From Lineus longissimus (Eukaryota; Nemertea; Pilidiophora; Heteronemertea; Lineidae), in NCBI RefSeq assembly GCF_910592395.1, contig NC_088324.1:5358953-5422952 (forward strand): 64,000 nt of DNA, written 5' to 3'. Within the stretch, counting starts at the first letter, position 1, and each line of letters begins with the position of its first letter. Under the pieces are notes generated by a model, which was not told where the DNA came from, ran no database searches, and saw only the letters and a list, made by a program, of their open reading frames with translations. The position numbers and the translations under genes were made by a program. Positions 61,042 to 64,000 of this stretch are shown in pieces.

Positions 61042-61344
61042 CTCGTCGATTAATAAATCGAACCTCTGACAAAAACATCAATGAGTACACAAGAACTGTC
61101 CAACTTCTCTTATACTGTTTTGGAGAATACGTAATTGTTATGTCACTGAGGTCATCCGTAACCTCACCCGATTAGGCCTAGTGTAATTCTTTGCCAGGCT
61201 CTGGGGTGTGACAAGGAAGTCGACAGAACAATTATAATATTGATCCAGGGCATTCTGTTTCCGACCATACCCCACCCCATTTTATTGGACTTAGGATTTT
61301 CTGATGATTTTCCGGGTTCAGGAATGGGACAGGTAAGTGGGAGA

Positions 61345-61997
61345 TTAGAGTAATTTTACAAGTTGAGGTGAGATTAGGTCATAAAATACAAGATAAAATT
61401 CTTTGGTCAAACCATCGGACCCAGGGGACTTATTATTTTGCATACTTTTTAGTGCTACTAGAATTTTTTCAGCGGTAATCGGACCTTCACAAAAATTGGC
61501 TTCATTGGAAGATAATTCTGGAATGTCAGACAGAAAATCATTCATAAGGTCGTCATCAATTTCTTCTTTTGTAAATAGTTTGGCATAGAAGTTGCGGAAA
61601 GCATTAATGATAGAATAATTATCCCGTAAATCTTTGCCATCAGAAACGATATGTTTTATAATTTTTTTTCATTGCGATGCCTTTCTCTGATAGCAAAGAA
61701 TTTTGAAGGTTTTTCCGAGAAGTCTAATGAATTACATTTTGAACGAATGAAAGCGCCTTTTTGTTGTTGGGCTTGTAATTAAATTTGTGTGCGAATAGAG
61801 ACAATTTGGTCAATGAAATCAGAAGCCAGAGTCGCAGGCATTTTATGTAGGTTTGAATATTTTTTCGTAAGAGAATTGATGACGTTACGAGTGACGTTTG
61901 TCTTCTTCTTACAATAGTTAATGACATAGGTATTAATGTCACTTTTTAAAACATCCCAGTTGTTAAGTGTTAATATAAAGGACGTCATTTTAGACTT
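61345..61997 (-). pseudogene. Tx1-type L1 ORF2, linker and start of RT, broken
   Basis: After an in-frame stop at the end of the endonuclease part, the frame continues (TLNNWDVLKSDINTYVINYC). It breaks again around 61724-61780 and resumes with ITAEKILVALKSMQNNKSPG and DGLTKEFYLVFYDLISPQL, the classical [KN]SPGxDG start of L1 reverse transcriptase. It stops at the transposon boundary. Confidence 0.8.
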
Positions 61998-62846
61998 TCA
62001 AAATTCAGTGAACCTTGTTGTAAAATTGTGATCCTTAAGAATAGAATTATTTAATTTCCAGTAGCCTGGGCCTAACGGGATAGGCTCAGATGGGGATAAT
62101 GAAAACAATACAAGATCGTGGTCCGTGTCGGACTTGGCTGAGGGGCTGACCGACGTATCTTGAACATTATTGAGCAGTGATTTTGAAATATAAAAACGAT
62201 CTAATCTACAATGCACTGAGTTATCGCTTGAATGCCAGGTCACACTAACTGAATTTGGGTTAAGGTGACGGAAGGGATCAATGAGATCAAAATCTTTACA
62301 TAGGGTAGTGCATTCTTTGGACCCAACCGTGCCTTTACTTGGGTTTCCACCGACTTTGTCAACTTTAATATTCATGACACAATTCCAATCCCCTCCTAAA
62401 ATAATCTGCCTGCTTGTACTTAAATACAAATAATGTAAAAACTCCACCCTGGCTTTAGAATCGCAAGGGGTGTAAACATTAACTAGGCGTAGTTTTTTGC
62501 TACCAATTGTAGTATCTAAATATATAAGTCGGCCATCAATGTCCAAATCAAATTTGTCAATTTTAAAAGCACTTGAAAATATTAAAATAGCTGTACCTGT
62601 GCTTTTGTGAGAGGAAAACGACCAAAATGCTTTGCAGTGAAATATGTGTTCAATTTTCTTGGCGGCAGACAAGGAATGAATATTAGTTTCTTGTAAAAAA
62701 AGGATATCTACACCTTGTTGGAGGGTAAAGTTAGATATAGATATTTGTTTTTGAGTGGAGCTTAAACCACGACAATTTAGGGTGCCAATGATTAGTTCAG
62801 ACATTATGAAATATAAATTTATAAAGAGAAAGGGAAAAACGTTCAA
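61998..62846 (-). pseudogene. Tx1-type L1 ORF2 apurinic-like endonuclease domain
   Basis: The domain nicks target DNA to prime reverse transcription. It shows GTLNCRGL (motif with catalytic Asn), DILFLQETNIHS (catalytic Glu), LVNVYTPC, ILGGDWNCVMN (Asp/Asn), RLDRFYIS and SDTDHDLVLF (Asp-His). The true start is probably the Met in IMSELIIGTLN, ~14 codons into the open frame. All catalytic motifs are present, but the ORF ends in a stop before the RT. Confidence 0.88.
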
Positions 62847-63257
62847 ACTCCCGAAGGAGACAAATGGATACCGTAGTCCATTTTCGTTCCATGTCGTATT
62901 CCGTAGATTGTGTACCGCAGTCGTAGTCCATTAGAAAAGATAGTGTTCTAAACAGGGTAATCCATTTTCATAGTCCGTCAATATTCGTTTCACAACTATC
63001 GTCTTGGTTCAACATGCCGATCATACACCTCAGGGCGGCGATTTCTTCTTCTGGAACCACACACTCTTGCGGAGAGGCGCACTCGATGGTTTCTGGTATC
63101 TGTAGTTCTAGGGAATCGGCCATTTGCATTGGTGTTGCACGCTGCTTCTTGTTTGATATTACGGGGGGGGGGGGGGGTTCCTCTGGAGCATTCCTTTTCT
63201 CGTTTTGTGGGCCGTTAAACAGATCTTGCGACGGGTTGTATATTTGTGATGTTATCG
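62847..63257 (-). other. Inter-ORF region of the L1, with a G-run
   Basis: Lies between ORF1 and ORF2 of the L1. A run of 15 G on the + strand (63163-63177) is present; no further gene is seen. Confidence 0.6.
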
Positions 63258-63707
63258 TTACGGCTTATTTGGTGACATGTCGATGTCTTCTTCTTCACTA
63301 TCTTCAATGTCTGGGTCGTATAGTGGGAGAGGGGGTTTCGGTCTTAGGACCTCTCTCACGGCATTCGCGTAGCTCCAATTTTGTCTTTTAAGTTCTGTTT
63401 TGCACTCTTGTCTAGTATGTCCGATAGTGTCGCACTTTAAACAAAGGGGTAGTCTACCTTTACATGTGATAAACATTGCATAATCGTCTTCGGTTCTTAC
63501 TTTATGAGGTATTCTGGCCTTCGAGCGGTCGCTTACTATCATTGTCACAGTGCGGAGACCTGAGCGGATTCTCAAATCCTCAACACATACTTCTTCGTTA
63601 AAGACTGATAACACCTTTCCAAAGTCTTCAAATAATTCCCATAAAAAGTCATTGCTAATGAACAAGGGTAGCCAATGAACTCGAAGGTGGGAACCTGGGT
63701 GGTTCAA
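63258..63707 (-). pseudogene. Tx1-type L1 ORF1 C-terminal part with a CCHC zinc knuckle
   Basis: ORF1 proteins coat the L1 RNA. The 149-codon piece has an RRM-like stretch (VHWLPLFISNDFLWELFEDF, GKVLSV), then one CCHC knuckle, CLKCDTIGHTRQEC (spacing C2-C4-H4-C), and an acidic tail ending in DIEDSEEEDIDMSP. The N-terminus is cut off at the 5' truncation of the element near 63707. Confidence 0.8.
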
Positions 63708-64000
63708 TTCTTAGCAAGAGGAAACACATGTATAAATCCACAAATGTGATACCGTATTGGCAAGTATTGGCTAGAAACTATTACTACACACTAGATCATA
63801 AATGCATTAAGTTAGTCCACAAGTGACTAAATGATAAACACACTGAAATATATTGCAATCTCAAGCTTTTGAGCATATCATCATGGCGATGTATCTGCTC
63901 AGTGGCCAAATGTTCCTACTTTTCACGTCACGTCAGTTTGACGTCACCAGTGGAAGCTGTCCCAAATAAACTTTTGCTAGTTTGCCCGATAAATGAAAAT
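63708..64000. other. Flanking sequence, no gene recognised
   Basis: About 290 bases of host or older repeat DNA outside the L1 5' truncation point; nothing in it is recognised. Confidence 0.4.

Larger units (their letters stand above)
58154..61350 (-). mobile_element. pogo-like DNA transposon inside the L1
   Basis: The ends are inverted repeats identical over ~28 bp: CTCTAATCTCCCACTTACCT onward from 58154, and its complement ending at 61350. Both are bordered by TA (58152-58153 and 61351-61352), the target duplication of the Tc1/mariner-pogo group. It encodes one transposase on the - strand. One caution: the left end also reads as plausible L1 protein, so the inverted repeat may have extended into, or derive from, host L1 sequence. 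Confidence 0.7.
56288..63707 (-). mobile_element. Tx1-type L1 retrotransposon, 5'-truncated and interrupted
   Basis: On the - strand the order is ORF1 remnant (63258-63707), endonuclease (61998-62846), a linker and start of RT (61345-61988), a foreign 3.2-kb DNA transposon (about 58154-61350), RT core and C-terminus (56393-58186), and an A-rich tail (T-rich on +, 56288-56315). Several stops and frame changes make the copy inactive. Confidence 0.85.

Overview
This is eukaryotic, metazoan genomic DNA, most likely from a marine invertebrate; the species cannot be named from the sequence. The evidence is Pol III 5S rRNA genes, Pol II-type U5 snRNA genes with a metazoan 3' box, a spliced ankyrin/SOCS-box gene, and a mixed load of Tx1-type L1, CR1/L2-like, DIRS-like, pogo-like, Helitron, TTAA-type and palindromic mobile elements. 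No prokaryotic operons are present.

Region 1 (1-34932) is a tandem array of about 1.96-kb units. Each unit holds one 5S rRNA gene (120 bp) and, 400 bp downstream on the same strand, one U5 snRNA gene (about 120 bp, usually followed by a GTT...AAAGGAAGA 3' box). Seventeen 5S loci and 17 U5 loci are visible. Thirteen 5S genes are intact, one is 5'-truncated (27229), and three are split by different DNA transposons: a 1151-bp element with a 6-bp target duplication (637-1787, Dada-like by inference), a 437-bp Helitron (31103-31539) and a 335-bp TTAA-type MITE (33551-33885). Units 1-2 recur almost exactly as units 5-6 at an offset of 7861 bp. The first 253 bases are a truncated copy of a repeat that reappears on the other side of the array at 36397.

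Region 2 (34933-41454) is a graveyard of non-coding inverted-repeat elements: a fold-back element (35239-36326), a Harbinger-like element with a TAA duplication (36397-39558) that carries a 1.5-kb multi-level palindrome with its own 6-bp duplication (37656-39158), and an element with 98-bp terminal inverted repeats (40141-41454).

Region 3 (41455-49680) holds the one clear host gene, an ASB-family ankyrin-repeat/SOCS-box protein on the + strand (three coding exons, 42494-48474, 531 aa). Its introns contain a tRNA-derived SINE with an 11-bp duplication, several MITEs and a 30-bp minisatellite. A DIRS-type fragment follows.

Region 4 (49680-64000) is nested retroelements, nearly all on the - strand: a CR1/L2-like LINE (about 50400-52407), a probable LTR (52408-53069) with a decayed envelope-like gene (54258-56250), and a Tx1-type L1 (56288-63707). 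The L1 is interrupted by a pogo-like transposon whose four-exon, 503-aa transposase reads through without a break.
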